Source of the DNA: Microbacterium sp. B35-30
GTDB taxonomy: Bacteria; Actinomycetota; Actinomycetes; Actinomycetales; Microbacteriaceae
Assembly (NCBI RefSeq): GCF_010634855.1
Contig: NZ_MWLQ01000018.1
Location: 186,001-250,000 of the forward strand
DNA length: 64,000 nucleotides
Direction: 5' to 3'
Shown in pieces: positions 33,925 through 41,870 of the stretch. The position numbers were made by a program, and so were the translations under genes. Each line of letters starts with the position of its first letter. Positions within the stretch are counted from its first letter, which is position 1. The notes under the pieces are model-generated. The model did not search any database. It was not told the origin of the DNA and saw only the letters and a program-made list of their open reading frames with translations.

Positions 33925-35007
33925 ATGCCCGACGCCTCCCCCCTCACCCTCGACTCCGTCTCGGTGCTGCTGGTCTGGACGGCCATCGCGATCTACGCCC
34001 TGGCGTTCATCGCGTACGCGGTCGACCTGGCGCGGCGGGGTGCCGTCGCTGTGGAGGCGAAGGATGCCGCGGCCCGGACGGCGCGCGACCGGGAGCTCGT
34101 CGCCGCCGGCGGCGGGTCGGCGCGCACCGGGATCATCGAGCAGATGCGCGCGCAGGAGGCCGCGTCGGAGGACGCGCTGAACGCCCCCGTCGGCCGTCGC
34201 TCGCGGCTGGTCTGGGCGCGCATCGGCACGTCGCTGACGGTGCTCGGCTTCCTCTTCCACCTCGGTGGCGACGTGACCCGCGGCATCGCCGCCGGCCGGG
34301 TGCCGTGGTCGAACATGTACGAGTTCGCACTCACCGGGACGCTGCTGATCGTGGCGGTGTACCTCGGGGTGCTCTTCCGCTATGACCTGCGGTTCCTCGG
34401 CACGTTCATCACCGGGCTCGTCGTCGTGCTGCTCGGCGGCACGGCCATCTGGTTCTACACCGACATCGTGCCGCTCATGGATCCGCTGAAGTCGGTGTGG
34501 CTCGTCATCCACGTCTTCGTCGCGTCCCTCGCGACCGCCCTGTTCGCCCTCGCGTTCGGCCTGTCGGTGCTGCAGCTCATGCAGGCGCGGCGAGAGGCGA
34601 GGATCGCCGTGGCAGCGCGCGCTCAGGACGCCGCCGACACCTCTGCCGGGTCCACCGCGAAGACCGGCCCCCGATTCCTGCAGACGCTTCCGAGCGCCGA
34701 GGCCCTCGAGTCGCTGGCATACCGGTTCGCGATCCTGGGCTTCATCTTCTGGACGTTCACGCTCATCGCGGGCTCGATCTGGGCCAACGACGCGTGGGGT
34801 CGCTACTGGGGCTTCGACACGAAGGAAGTCTGGACCTTCGTGATCTGGGTGCTGTACGCCGGCTACATCCACGCGCGCGCGACACGCGGGTGGCGCGGGT
34901 CACGGTCGGCGTGGCTGTCGATCATCGGCTTCACCGCCGTGATCTTCAACTTCACCATCGTCAACATGTTCTTCAAGGGCCTGCACGCCTACTCCGGCCT
35001 GAGCTGA
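33925..35007 (+). CDS. ccsB: Cytochrome c biogenesis protein CcsB/CcsA (haem handling)
   Basis: 360 residues and about eight helices. The haem-binding WWD-type segment appears as WGRYWGFDTKEVWTFVIW (about residues 289-306), with conserved histidines in FLFHLGGD, VIHVFVAS and YAGYIHARA that would ligate haem. It works with ResB as the system II cytochrome c synthetase. A polar loop of about 60 residues after the first helix is longer than in Bacillus ResC. It starts 5 bp after the resB stop and ends the operon. Confidence 0.92.
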   Translation: MPDASPLTLDSVSVLLVWTAIAIYALAFIAYAVDLARRGAVAVEAKDAAARTARDRELVAAGGGSARTGIIEQMRAQEAASEDALNAPVGRRSRLVWARIGTSLTVLGFLFHLGGDVTRGIAAGRVPWSNMYEFALTGTLLIVAVYLGVLFRYDLRFLGTFITGLVVVLLGGTAIWFYTDIVPLMDPLKSVWLVIHVFVASLATALFALAFGLSVLQLMQARREARIAVAARAQDAADTSAGSTAKTGPRFLQTLPSAEALESLAYRFAILGFIFWTFTLIAGSIWANDAWGRYWGFDTKEVWTFVIWVLYAGYIHARATRGWRGSRSAWLSIIGFTAVIFNFTIVNMFFKGLHAYSGLS

Positions 35008-35070
35008 TCGCCCGGGCACCACGCCCGAACCCATCGGGGGCGACCTTCCGGCGACGGAATGTCTGCAGTC

Positions 35071-35574
35071 TCAGCCGGCGCCGCGCGCCGTCTCCAGCAC
35101 CACGAGGGGTGTCTCGCGGCTGCGCGTCGCCGCGTGCGCGTCGAGGTCGTCGCCGCCCTCGAGCGAGCGGAACACGTCCCACAGGCGCTCGCGCTCCGCG
35201 CCCTGCGCCTCGCGCGCGATCACATCGCGTCGCTCCCCGGGAAGATCGATGGATGCCGCGGGCCGGGCCTGCAGGTTCAGCCACCACGCCGGCGGCGGAT
35301 CGCCCCACCCGTTCATGGCCATCGTGACGACGTTGGGGCCGTCCTCGATGTAGGCGACGATCGCGACGCGCGGCGCTCCGGAACGGCGGCCGATGGTGTG
35401 CAGGCGCATCATGCCCCAGACCTTCGAGGTCGGCGGCCGCAGACCGAGCCGTCCACCCGTGACGTTGTAGATGGCGCGGTGCACGACCCACGCGGTGCGG
35501 ATGAACCAGCGCGGGGGAAGGCGCGCGGACCCCGCGGACGAGGATGCCGGGGTCTGAGGCGATTCGGTGCTCAC
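35071..35574 (-). CDS. Deazaflavin (F420)-dependent nitroreductase-family protein
   Basis: 167 residues of the split beta-barrel DDN/FDOR-A type: IYNVTGGRLGLRPP, the phosphate-binding LHTIGRRSGAPRVAIVAYIEDG and NGWGDPPPAWWLNLQARP are the typical F420-binding segments. Members reduce nitroimidazoles, quinones or unsaturated lipids with F420H2. With the two luciferase-like enzymes in this window it supports an F420-using organism. The GTG start has CATGAT 6 nt upstream and a 22-bp palindrome beyond that. Confidence 0.85.
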   Translation of the reverse strand: MSTESPQTPASSSAGSARLPPRWFIRTAWVVHRAIYNVTGGRLGLRPPTSKVWGMMRLHTIGRRSGAPRVAIVAYIEDGPNVVTMAMNGWGDPPPAWWLNLQARPAASIDLPGERRDVIAREAQGAERERLWDVFRSLEGGDDLDAHAATRSRETPLVVLETARGAG

Positions 35575-35580
35575 ACGTCG

Positions 35581-35586
35581 ATCATG
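35581..35586 (-). promoter_or_regulatory. -10 box of the F420-type gene
   Basis: CATGAT on the minus strand, 6 nt before the GTG. Confidence 0.4.
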
Positions 35587-35605
35587 ACGGCGTCTGCGTG
35601 AAGAC

Positions 35606-35627
35606 AGATCGGCCGATCGGCCGATCT
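35606..35627. promoter_or_regulatory. 22-bp perfect palindrome over the -35 of the F420-type gene
   Basis: AGATCGGCCGA/TCGGCCGATCT is self-complementary with no mismatch and covers the place where a -35 would lie for the box at 35581; an operator is likely. Confidence 0.6.
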
Positions 35628-35675
35628 TCTCCGCTCGAGGCTCTGGCCGTCTCGGTGCGCCGGGCGCGCCCTACC

Positions 35676-35741
35676 GCAGGAGAACTCCGCTTCCGCAGGC
35701 CGTCCGGGGGGATCCGTCCTGTGGAGCGCGAACTCTCCTGC
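35676..35741. repeat. GCAGGAGAA palindromic element (copy 1), downstream of the YhgE/Pip gene
   Basis: Imperfect 24-bp arms (35676-35699 and 35718-35741, 17 of 24 pairing) ending 7 bp from the stop of the minus-strand gene. The left arm region matches 22 of 29 bases of a sequence starting near 57673. Confidence 0.55.
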
Positions 35742-35748
35742 CGAAGAC

Positions 35749-37764
35749 CTAGGCGGTGGCGGGCGTCGCGTTCAGCAGCGCGCGCGCCGAGGTGCTGCGC
35801 CGGCGAGCGACGACGATCATGGTCGCGACGAGCGCCAGCAGCGTCCAGATCACCAGGCCGGCGAGCGCGGCGCCGAGGCCCGCGGTCGAGGTGAGCGCGG
35901 CGAGCATGCCGTTGTAGGCGGGCGCGGTCGGCATCAGGCCGGCGACGCTCGAGAGCACACCCGGCACGGTCGAGACCACGCCGGTCGCGACGGTGAGCAC
36001 GCCGATGAGCGCCGAGATCCAGCGCCCGGCGCCGCCGAACACTGCGACGAGCGCCTGGTTCACGGCGGCGAACGCGATGCCCGCGACGACCGACACACCG
36101 AAGAGCGCCCACCATTCGGCCCAGCCATACGACGCGGCGAGCTGGACGACGCCCGCGACGAGCGCGCCCTGCAGCGCACCGAGGCCCGCCGCCGGAGCGA
36201 ACGACCGCAGCGTGAGCAACGCCGACGGCTGGCGCGACGTGAGGGCGCGGCGCGACACGGCCTGCAGGGCGATGAACGTGCCGAGCCCGCCGAACCACAG
36301 CGCGAGCGTCGCGAGCAGCGGGACCGCCGACGCGCCGAACAGCGAGGTCCCCACGCCGTCGGCCTCGACCGGGTCGGCGACGACGGACGCGAGGTCGGTC
36401 GCCTCCTGGTCGGTGTACGAGGGGAGGGATTCGGAGGCCGTCGTCAGGCCGCTCGCGAGCTCCGAGGTGCCGGTCGCGAGCTGCGAGACGCCGTCGGCGA
36501 GGCTCGTCGCACCGTCGGCCGCCTGCGTCGCACCGTCGGCGAGCTGCGAGGCGCCGTCGGCCAGGCCGGATGCGCCGTCCTGGATGCCGCTGACGCCGGT
36601 CGCCAGCTGGCCCGCCCCCGCGGCGGACTGGTCGATGCCGCCGGCGAGCTGAGTGAGGCCACCGCCGAGAGTCGAGACACCGGTGCCGATCTGCCGGAAC
36701 TGGGCGGCGAACGTGGCGGTGCCCTGCGCATCGAAGGTGTCGAGTGCAAGAACGGTCCCCGAAGCGGCCGCATCCGCGCCCGTCGCCGCTTCGAGCAACG
36801 TGTCGCAGTACGCCTCCGGCGCGCCGCTGGCGACGCAGTTCTCCGCTACCGTCAGCACACCGGCGGCTGCCGTCGCCGACAGGCCGGCGACGCCTGAGAC
36901 TTCCTGGGGCACAAGTCCGGTGGATTCGAGCTGCGCCGCCCCGCCGTTCACGCTGTCGGCGAGCTGCTGAGCGCCGGCCGCGGCCTCGCGGGTCTTGCCC
37001 GCGATCGTCGTCAGACCGGACTGCAGCGACGTCGCTCCACCGGCGACCTGCCCGGCGCCATCCGCGAGCTGTGACGCGCCGTCCGCCAGCTGGGTGTTGC
37101 CGTCGGCGAGCTGCGAGATGCCGTCGGGCAGCTGCGCGGCGCCGTCGGCGGCCTGGGTCGCGCCGTCGGCGAGCTGCGTGGCGCCGTCGGCTGCCGTGCC
37201 GAGCTGGTCGCCCAGCGTCGTGAAGCCGAGGAACACGTTCTCGAGGTACACGCTCGACAGCTGCGTGCCCATGGTCGATGCGGCGGCCGTGGCGACCTGC
37301 GCGGTGATGGCGTCGTCGACGATGAGGCTGTCGGGCGGTGTCGTGACCTCGATGGTGGCCTGCTCGGGCGTCGAGCCCGGAGCCGTCGACGTCGCGGCGG
37401 CCGAGAAGTTCTCGGGGATCGTGATGACCGCGGCGTAGGTGCCGTCGGCGAGGCCGGCCGCGGCATCCTCTTCGTTCGAGATCGTCCAGGTGAGGTTGCT
37501 GTCGAGCTCGTCCGATCCTTCGACCAGGCCCGCGGTGAGCTGCCGGCCGAGCGGCACGGTCTGCCCGTCGATCGTGACGGGCTCGTCTTCGTTCACGATC
37601 GCGGCGGTGAGGCTGTCCAGTCGCTCGACCGGGTTGTACAGCGCCGCGACCAGGATGCCGCCGATGACGACGGGCAGCAGCAGCACGCCGACGAGCGTCA
37701 GCCACGTGACGGGCCGGCGCGAGCGCGCGCGCTCGACGGCCGTGGTGATCCAGTTCGGGGTCAT
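35749..37764 (-). CDS. YhgE/Pip-type membrane protein with LADGA repeats
   Basis: 671 residues: one N-terminal helix (about 20-42), an extracytoplasmic region of about 460 residues, then five or six helices (about 495-655). The outside region contains two arrays of LADGA(S/T)Q heptad-like repeats (about 190-235 and 395-435), expected to form long coiled coils, separated by a part with two cysteines. YhgE/Pip proteins are ABC-2-permease relatives linked to phage attachment and secretion. The ATG overlaps the stop of the MMPL gene (ATGA), so both products probably act together. Confidence 0.87.
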   Translation of the reverse strand: MTPNWITTAVERARSRRPVTWLTLVGVLLLPVVIGGILVAALYNPVERLDSLTAAIVNEDEPVTIDGQTVPLGRQLTAGLVEGSDELDSNLTWTISNEEDAAAGLADGTYAAVITIPENFSAAATSTAPGSTPEQATIEVTTPPDSLIVDDAITAQVATAAASTMGTQLSSVYLENVFLGFTTLGDQLGTAADGATQLADGATQAADGAAQLPDGISQLADGNTQLADGASQLADGAGQVAGGATSLQSGLTTIAGKTREAAAGAQQLADSVNGGAAQLESTGLVPQEVSGVAGLSATAAAGVLTVAENCVASGAPEAYCDTLLEAATGADAAASGTVLALDTFDAQGTATFAAQFRQIGTGVSTLGGGLTQLAGGIDQSAAGAGQLATGVSGIQDGASGLADGASQLADGATQAADGATSLADGVSQLATGTSELASGLTTASESLPSYTDQEATDLASVVADPVEADGVGTSLFGASAVPLLATLALWFGGLGTFIALQAVSRRALTSRQPSALLTLRSFAPAAGLGALQGALVAGVVQLAASYGWAEWWALFGVSVVAGIAFAAVNQALVAVFGGAGRWISALIGVLTVATGVVSTVPGVLSSVAGLMPTAPAYNGMLAALTSTAGLGAALAGLVIWTLLALVATMIVVARRRSTSARALLNATPATA

Positions 37765-40700
37765 GCGTTCACCTCTGCGGTGGGGGTGGTCAGGGGGGTG
37801 CCCGGGTGCAGCGTCAGCGACGCCACCTCGGGGCGGTGCGCGTCGGCGAGGAGCGCGAGCGCGGCGCTCTCGGTGCGCGAGGTCACGATGAGCGTGAGCG
37901 CGCCATCGGCTCCGCGGCGCAGCGCGTCGGCGGCATCCCGCAGCAGCGCACCCGCCTGGTCGCGCTCGGCCGCGTCGAGGGCGTCGACGCCCTCGACGAC
38001 GACGACCGTCGCCTTTCCGGCGAGAGCGCGCCGGAGCGCCGGCAGCCGGTCCTCGGCGTCACCGAGCAATGCGAGGCCGACGTGGGCACGCACCCAGGCC
38101 GCCCGCTCGGGGAGCAGGTGACCTGCCACGCGCAGCCGGCCGTCGCTCGGCGCGAGCCGTCCGGCCAGGGTGAGCGCGAAGGCCCGTGCCGCGCGCGGGT
38201 CGCCGGTGGCGATCAGGGTGCCGCCGGGCTCGACGCGGAAGGCGGCATCCTCGAACAGCACGACCTCGCCGGCCGAGCCGCCCGCGTCTGCACGGACGCC
38301 GACGCCCTCGCCGACGGCCGCGGCGGTCGTGTTCGGCTCGGGCCAGGCCTCGAGCGAGAGCTCGCGCTCGACCGCTTCGCCTTCGATGTCGAAGTGGGGG
38401 AGGATCCGGTCCAGCCACCGGGGGATCCACCACGCCTTGTCGCCGAGCAGCGCCATGACGGCGGGCACGAGCGTCATGCGCACGAGGAACGCGTCCACGG
38501 CGATGCCGACGGCGAGGCCCAGCGCGATCGGCTTGATCGACGCATCACCCTCGGGCACGAACGCCGCGAACACGGCGAACATGATGACGGCCGCCGCGGT
38601 GACGACGCGCGCCGAGGCGGTGAAGCCCGATCGCACGGCACCGAGCGCGATGTCCCTGCGGCCGCGCGTCGAGTGACCGGCGGCGGCGCGGCGGGCGTGC
38701 ACGTAGTCCTCGCGCATGCGGCTGACCAGGAACACCTGGTAGTCCATCGCGAGCCCGAACAGCACGCCCATCAGGATGATCGGCATGAAGCTGATGACCG
38801 GCCCGGTGCGATCGACGTGGAGCAGCTCGGCGCCCCAGCCCCACTCGAACACGGCCGCGACGACGCCGAAGGCGGCGAGCACCGAGAGCAGGTAGCCGGC
38901 GGCGGCCTTGATCGGCACCCAGATCGAGCGGAACACGATCATGAGCAGCACCAGCGACAGCCCCACGACGAAGACGCCGAACGGCAGGAGGGCGGCGCCC
39001 AGGCGGTCGGAGATGTCGATGCCGACCGCGGTGAAGCCGGTCACCTTCAGGTCGACGCCGTATTCGTCCTCGAGCTCCGGGGCCAGATCGCGGAGCGCGC
39101 GCACGAGCTCGGCGGTCGCCGGGTCGTCGGGGGCGGTTTCGGGCACGATCTGGATGAGGCCGGTGTCGGCGGTCTCGTTCGGGGTCGCGAGCGCGACCTC
39201 CTTGACCCCGGGAACCTTCTCGACCTCGTCGGCCAAGTCAGCCATGAGGCCGAGCGGGTCGGTCGAGGTGACGATCGTGCCCGTCATGATGAGCGGGCCG
39301 TTCGCACCCGGACCGAAGTGCTCGGCCGTGAGGTCGTAGGCCTGACGCGCCTGGCTCGACTCGGGCTGCTGCCCGGCGTTGGGCAGGGCGAGGCCGAGGC
39401 TCGCGGCGGGGATCGCCATGACCCCGAGCGTCAGCACCACCGCGATGGTGGTGATGATGGGGTGGTTGGTGATCAGCAGCACCCATCGGTTCGTCTTCTT
39501 CACGGGCGCGTGGGTCGCGTCGGTCACCACCATTGCGGGGGCTGGTGCGCTCGTGTGCTGTTCGCGCGTCTCCGCAACCTCGGCGTCCGCTCGCGCGCGC
39601 CCCTGAGCCTGCTCCGAAGAAGGTCCGCTCAGCGCGTCCGAGGTCTCCGCGTCATCGCCCTCCGGTCGTTGAGCGAGCTTGCGAGTCGAAACGCCCTCGG
39701 ACCCGGTTGCGTCGTGATGCGCGCGACGGCGGGGGAGCGGCATCCCACGGCGCTTCCTGCCGTGACCCCAGCCGGCGACGCGGTCCTTCGCGAAGCCGAG
39801 CAGGGCGGGCGTCAGGGTGATGGCGACGATCACGGCGATCGCGACGGCGACGGCGGCCGCGATGCCCATGGTCGTGAGGAACGGGATGCCGGCGAAGCCG
39901 AGCCCGATGAGCGCGATGAGCACCGTGACGCCGGCGAAGACGACGGCCGAGCCGGCGGTGCCGGTGGCCCGCGCGGCGGACTCCTCGGGTTCCACACCCG
40001 CGCGCACCTGGTCCTGATGCCGGGCGACGATGAAGAGGGCGTAGTCGATGCCCACGGCGAGCCCCAGCATGATCGCGAGCATCGGCGTGGTCGACGAGAT
40101 CGAGGCGAACGCGGTCGAGACGTAGATGAGCGCGATCGCCAGGCCGACGCCGATGAGCGCCGACACGAGCGGGAACCACGCCACCGCGAACGAGCGGAAC
40201 GTCACGATCAGCACGAACAGCGCGATGAGCACGCCCACGGCCTCGATGAGCGAGAGAGCGGGCACCGAGGTCGAGAACAGGTCGCCGCCCATGGCGACCT
40301 GCGAACCCTCGGGAAGGGTCTCCCGCAGATCGTCCGCGACGTCCTCCAGGCCCTCCTTCGTCTCGTCCGACACGTCGGTGGCCTGACCGTCGAACTGCAG
40401 CCGGATGATCGCGGCCGACTCGTCCTCCGACACCATCCCCGTGACCATCTCGTTGAAGGGGTCGGTGACGGCGATCACGCCGTCGAGGTCCTCGAGGTGG
40501 GCGACGGTGTCGTCGATCGCCGTGGCATACGGCTCCTCATCGACCTGCTCGCCGTCCGCAGCGACGATGACGAGCTGCGCGCTCGTGCCGCTCGCCTGGG
40601 GAAAGCTGCGGTCCAGGAGCGCGATGCCCTCCTGAGCCTCGGTGCCCGGGATCGAGAACGAGTTGTCGGTGCCCTTCATGAACACCAGCGCGCCGCCGCC

Positions 40701-40790
40701 GGCCAGCGCGAGCAGCAGCACCCACGAGACGAGCACGCGCCACGGGTGGCGGTACGTCCAGCGGCCGAGCGCATAGAGAAGGGTCGACAC
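37761..40790 (-). CDS. MMPL (RND-type) transporter with a degenerate ABC-like C-terminal domain
   Basis: 1009 residues. The two halves of an MMPL protein are clear: six helices each, with GLAVGIDYALFIVARHQDQVR in the first and GVLFGLAMDYQVFLVSRMREDYVHAR plus the final GLAVGIAVDAFLVRMTLVPAVMALLG in the second. Such pumps export lipids, drugs or siderophores with proton force. The loop between the halves (about 340-430) has a repeat-derived insert. Residues about 845-1009 are extra and look like a decayed ABC ATPase: FEDAAFRVEPGGTLIATGDP (Walker A lost), PSDGRLRVAGHLLPE, and VVVVEGVDALDAAERDQ at the Walker B place. It starts the operon with the YhgE/Pip gene. Confidence 0.88.
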   Translation of the reverse strand: MSTLLYALGRWTYRHPWRVLVSWVLLLALAGGGALVFMKGTDNSFSIPGTEAQEGIALLDRSFPQASGTSAQLVIVAADGEQVDEEPYATAIDDTVAHLEDLDGVIAVTDPFNEMVTGMVSEDESAAIIRLQFDGQATDVSDETKEGLEDVADDLRETLPEGSQVAMGGDLFSTSVPALSLIEAVGVLIALFVLIVTFRSFAVAWFPLVSALIGVGLAIALIYVSTAFASISSTTPMLAIMLGLAVGIDYALFIVARHQDQVRAGVEPEESAARATGTAGSAVVFAGVTVLIALIGLGFAGIPFLTTMGIAAAVAVAIAVIVAITLTPALLGFAKDRVAGWGHGRKRRGMPLPRRRAHHDATGSEGVSTRKLAQRPEGDDAETSDALSGPSSEQAQGRARADAEVAETREQHTSAPAPAMVVTDATHAPVKKTNRWVLLITNHPIITTIAVVLTLGVMAIPAASLGLALPNAGQQPESSQARQAYDLTAEHFGPGANGPLIMTGTIVTSTDPLGLMADLADEVEKVPGVKEVALATPNETADTGLIQIVPETAPDDPATAELVRALRDLAPELEDEYGVDLKVTGFTAVGIDISDRLGAALLPFGVFVVGLSLVLLMIVFRSIWVPIKAAAGYLLSVLAAFGVVAAVFEWGWGAELLHVDRTGPVISFMPIILMGVLFGLAMDYQVFLVSRMREDYVHARRAAAGHSTRGRRDIALGAVRSGFTASARVVTAAAVIMFAVFAAFVPEGDASIKPIALGLAVGIAVDAFLVRMTLVPAVMALLGDKAWWIPRWLDRILPHFDIEGEAVERELSLEAWPEPNTTAAAVGEGVGVRADAGGSAGEVVLFEDAAFRVEPGGTLIATGDPRAARAFALTLAGRLAPSDGRLRVAGHLLPERAAWVRAHVGLALLGDAEDRLPALRRALAGKATVVVVEGVDALDAAERDQAGALLRDAADALRRGADGALTLIVTSRTESAALALLADAHRPEVASLTLHPGTPLTTPTAEVNA
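39664..39694 (+). repeat. GGTCGTTGAGCGAG-family arm inside the MMPL gene
   Basis: These 31 bases are identical to 46580-46610 inside metH. Read on the minus strand they encode GVSTRKLAQRP in the loop between the two MMPL halves; only one arm of the palindrome is obvious. Confidence 0.85.
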
Positions 40791-40829
40791 AGCGCCTCCG
40801 GTTCACGGATGAGGGGTTCGGGAAGTGTC

Positions 40830-40845
40830 GATACAGCGCTGTATC
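40830..40845. promoter_or_regulatory. TetR operator 1
   Basis: GATACAGCGCTGTATC, a perfect 16-bp palindrome between the divergent MMPL and TetR genes. Confidence 0.7.
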
Positions 40846-40846
40846 G

Positions 40847-40862
40847 GATACATGAGTGTATC
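40847..40862. promoter_or_regulatory. TetR operator 2
   Basis: GATACA-TGAG-TGTATC, same arms as operator 1 and set 17 bp from it, so two dimers could bind on adjacent turns. Confidence 0.7.
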
Positions 40863-40926
40863 GTAAGGCGGGTTGCCCGCCCGAACCTGTGTAGTGCGTG
40901 TGAGACTGGCCTAGTAGGAGGCCCCA

Positions 40927-41565
40927 ATGAGCGACACCCCCCTGGTGGAGGTGGCCGGAACGTCACGGCGCCGTGAGGCGACCCGGCAGAAGCTGCTGGA
41001 TGCCGCCGCCCTCGTGTTCGCCGAGGTCGGCCTGGACGCGGCATCCGTCGAGGCGATCTGCGAACGCGCGGGGTTCACGCGCGGCGCGTTCTACTCGAAC
41101 TTCGAGACCAAGGACGAGCTGATGCTCGCGCTGACGGAGCGCGTCGCCGGCGAGAAGATCGACGAGGTCGCCGAGCGCGTCGCGTTGCTGCAGGAGCGCG
41201 GTGAGGACCTCGAGCCCGGCGCGCTGGTGCGTCAGCTGCTCGATGTCGCGTTCGACAAGAAGCAGGGCATCCTGCTGACGAGCGAGATCCGCACCCGCGC
41301 TATGCGCGACCAGCGCCTGGCCGAGACGTACATCGCGTGGCAGGGGGGGATGGTGGATCGTATCGGCTCGTTCATCGACGAGCTCGCCGGCACTTACGGG
41401 TTCCGGCTGCGGCTGCCCGCCTCGGAGTTCGCCGGCATCATCCTGCAGACCTGGGAAGACACGTCGGCGTTCGGGATCATGACCGGCCTCGGTGCAGCCG
41501 ACCTGCAGCAGCTCGTCAACGAGCGCACCGCGCGGCTCGCCACGGCCCTGGTCGACCCGCTCTGA
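40927..41565 (+). CDS. TetR-family regulator of the MMPL/YhgE operon
   Basis: 212 residues. The helix-turn-helix (RRREATRQKLLDAAALVFAEVGLDAASVEAICERAGFTRGAFYSNFETKDELMLAL) is a textbook TetR N-terminus; the C-terminal helices form the ligand pocket. GGAGG lies 6 nt before the ATG. The two GATACA...TGTATC palindromes in the 136-bp gap to the divergent MMPL gene make local repression very likely. Confidence 0.9.
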   Translation: MSDTPLVEVAGTSRRREATRQKLLDAAALVFAEVGLDAASVEAICERAGFTRGAFYSNFETKDELMLALTERVAGEKIDEVAERVALLQERGEDLEPGALVRQLLDVAFDKKQGILLTSEIRTRAMRDQRLAETYIAWQGGMVDRIGSFIDELAGTYGFRLRLPASEFAGIILQTWEDTSAFGIMTGLGAADLQQLVNERTARLATALVDPL

Positions 41566-41578
41566 CGCGGGCCCGCGC

Positions 41579-41842
41579 GGTCGTTGAGCGAGCGAGGCGC
41601 GGCCCGTCGGCTCAGCGCGTTTCGTCTCGGTCGCTGGCGCTCCCGCGCTCAATGACCGGAACACTTCTCCCGGTCGCTGGCGAGCGAGGCGCGGCCCGTC
41701 GGCTCAGCGCGTTTCGTCTCGGTCGCTGGCGCTCCCTCGCTCAACGACCGGAACACTTCTCCCGGTCGCTGGCGCTCCCTCGCGCAACGACCGGAACACT
41801 TCTCCCGGTCGTTGAGCGAGCGAAGCGAGACGAAACGCCGCG
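41579..41842. repeat. Array of GGTCGTTGAGCGAG-type elements, cluster 1
   Basis: Starts GGTCGTTGAGCGAGCGAG and ends GGTCGTTGAGCGAGCGAAG followed by CGAGACGAAACG. In between are three near-identical 43-bp units (GGTCGCTGGCGCTCCC...CTTCTCCC) and two copies of a GCGCGGCCCGTCGGCTCAGCG stretch followed by TTTCGTCTC. It fills most of the 305 bp between the TetR and menC stops, which are convergent. Confidence 0.9.
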
Positions 41843-41870
41843 AGCCGCGACCGGACACTCCACCGCCTGG

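Noticed and set aside
37806..40976. A 1056-codon open frame antisense to the MMPL gene
   Set aside because: High-GC genomes produce long open antisense frames; the product is a low-complexity chain of H, R, D and E residues with no domain, while the minus strand encodes a clear transporter.
41579..41842. Insertion sequence remnant
   Set aside because: No transposase fragment, target duplication or terminal inverted repeats of IS type; the structure is a cluster of short palindromic units.
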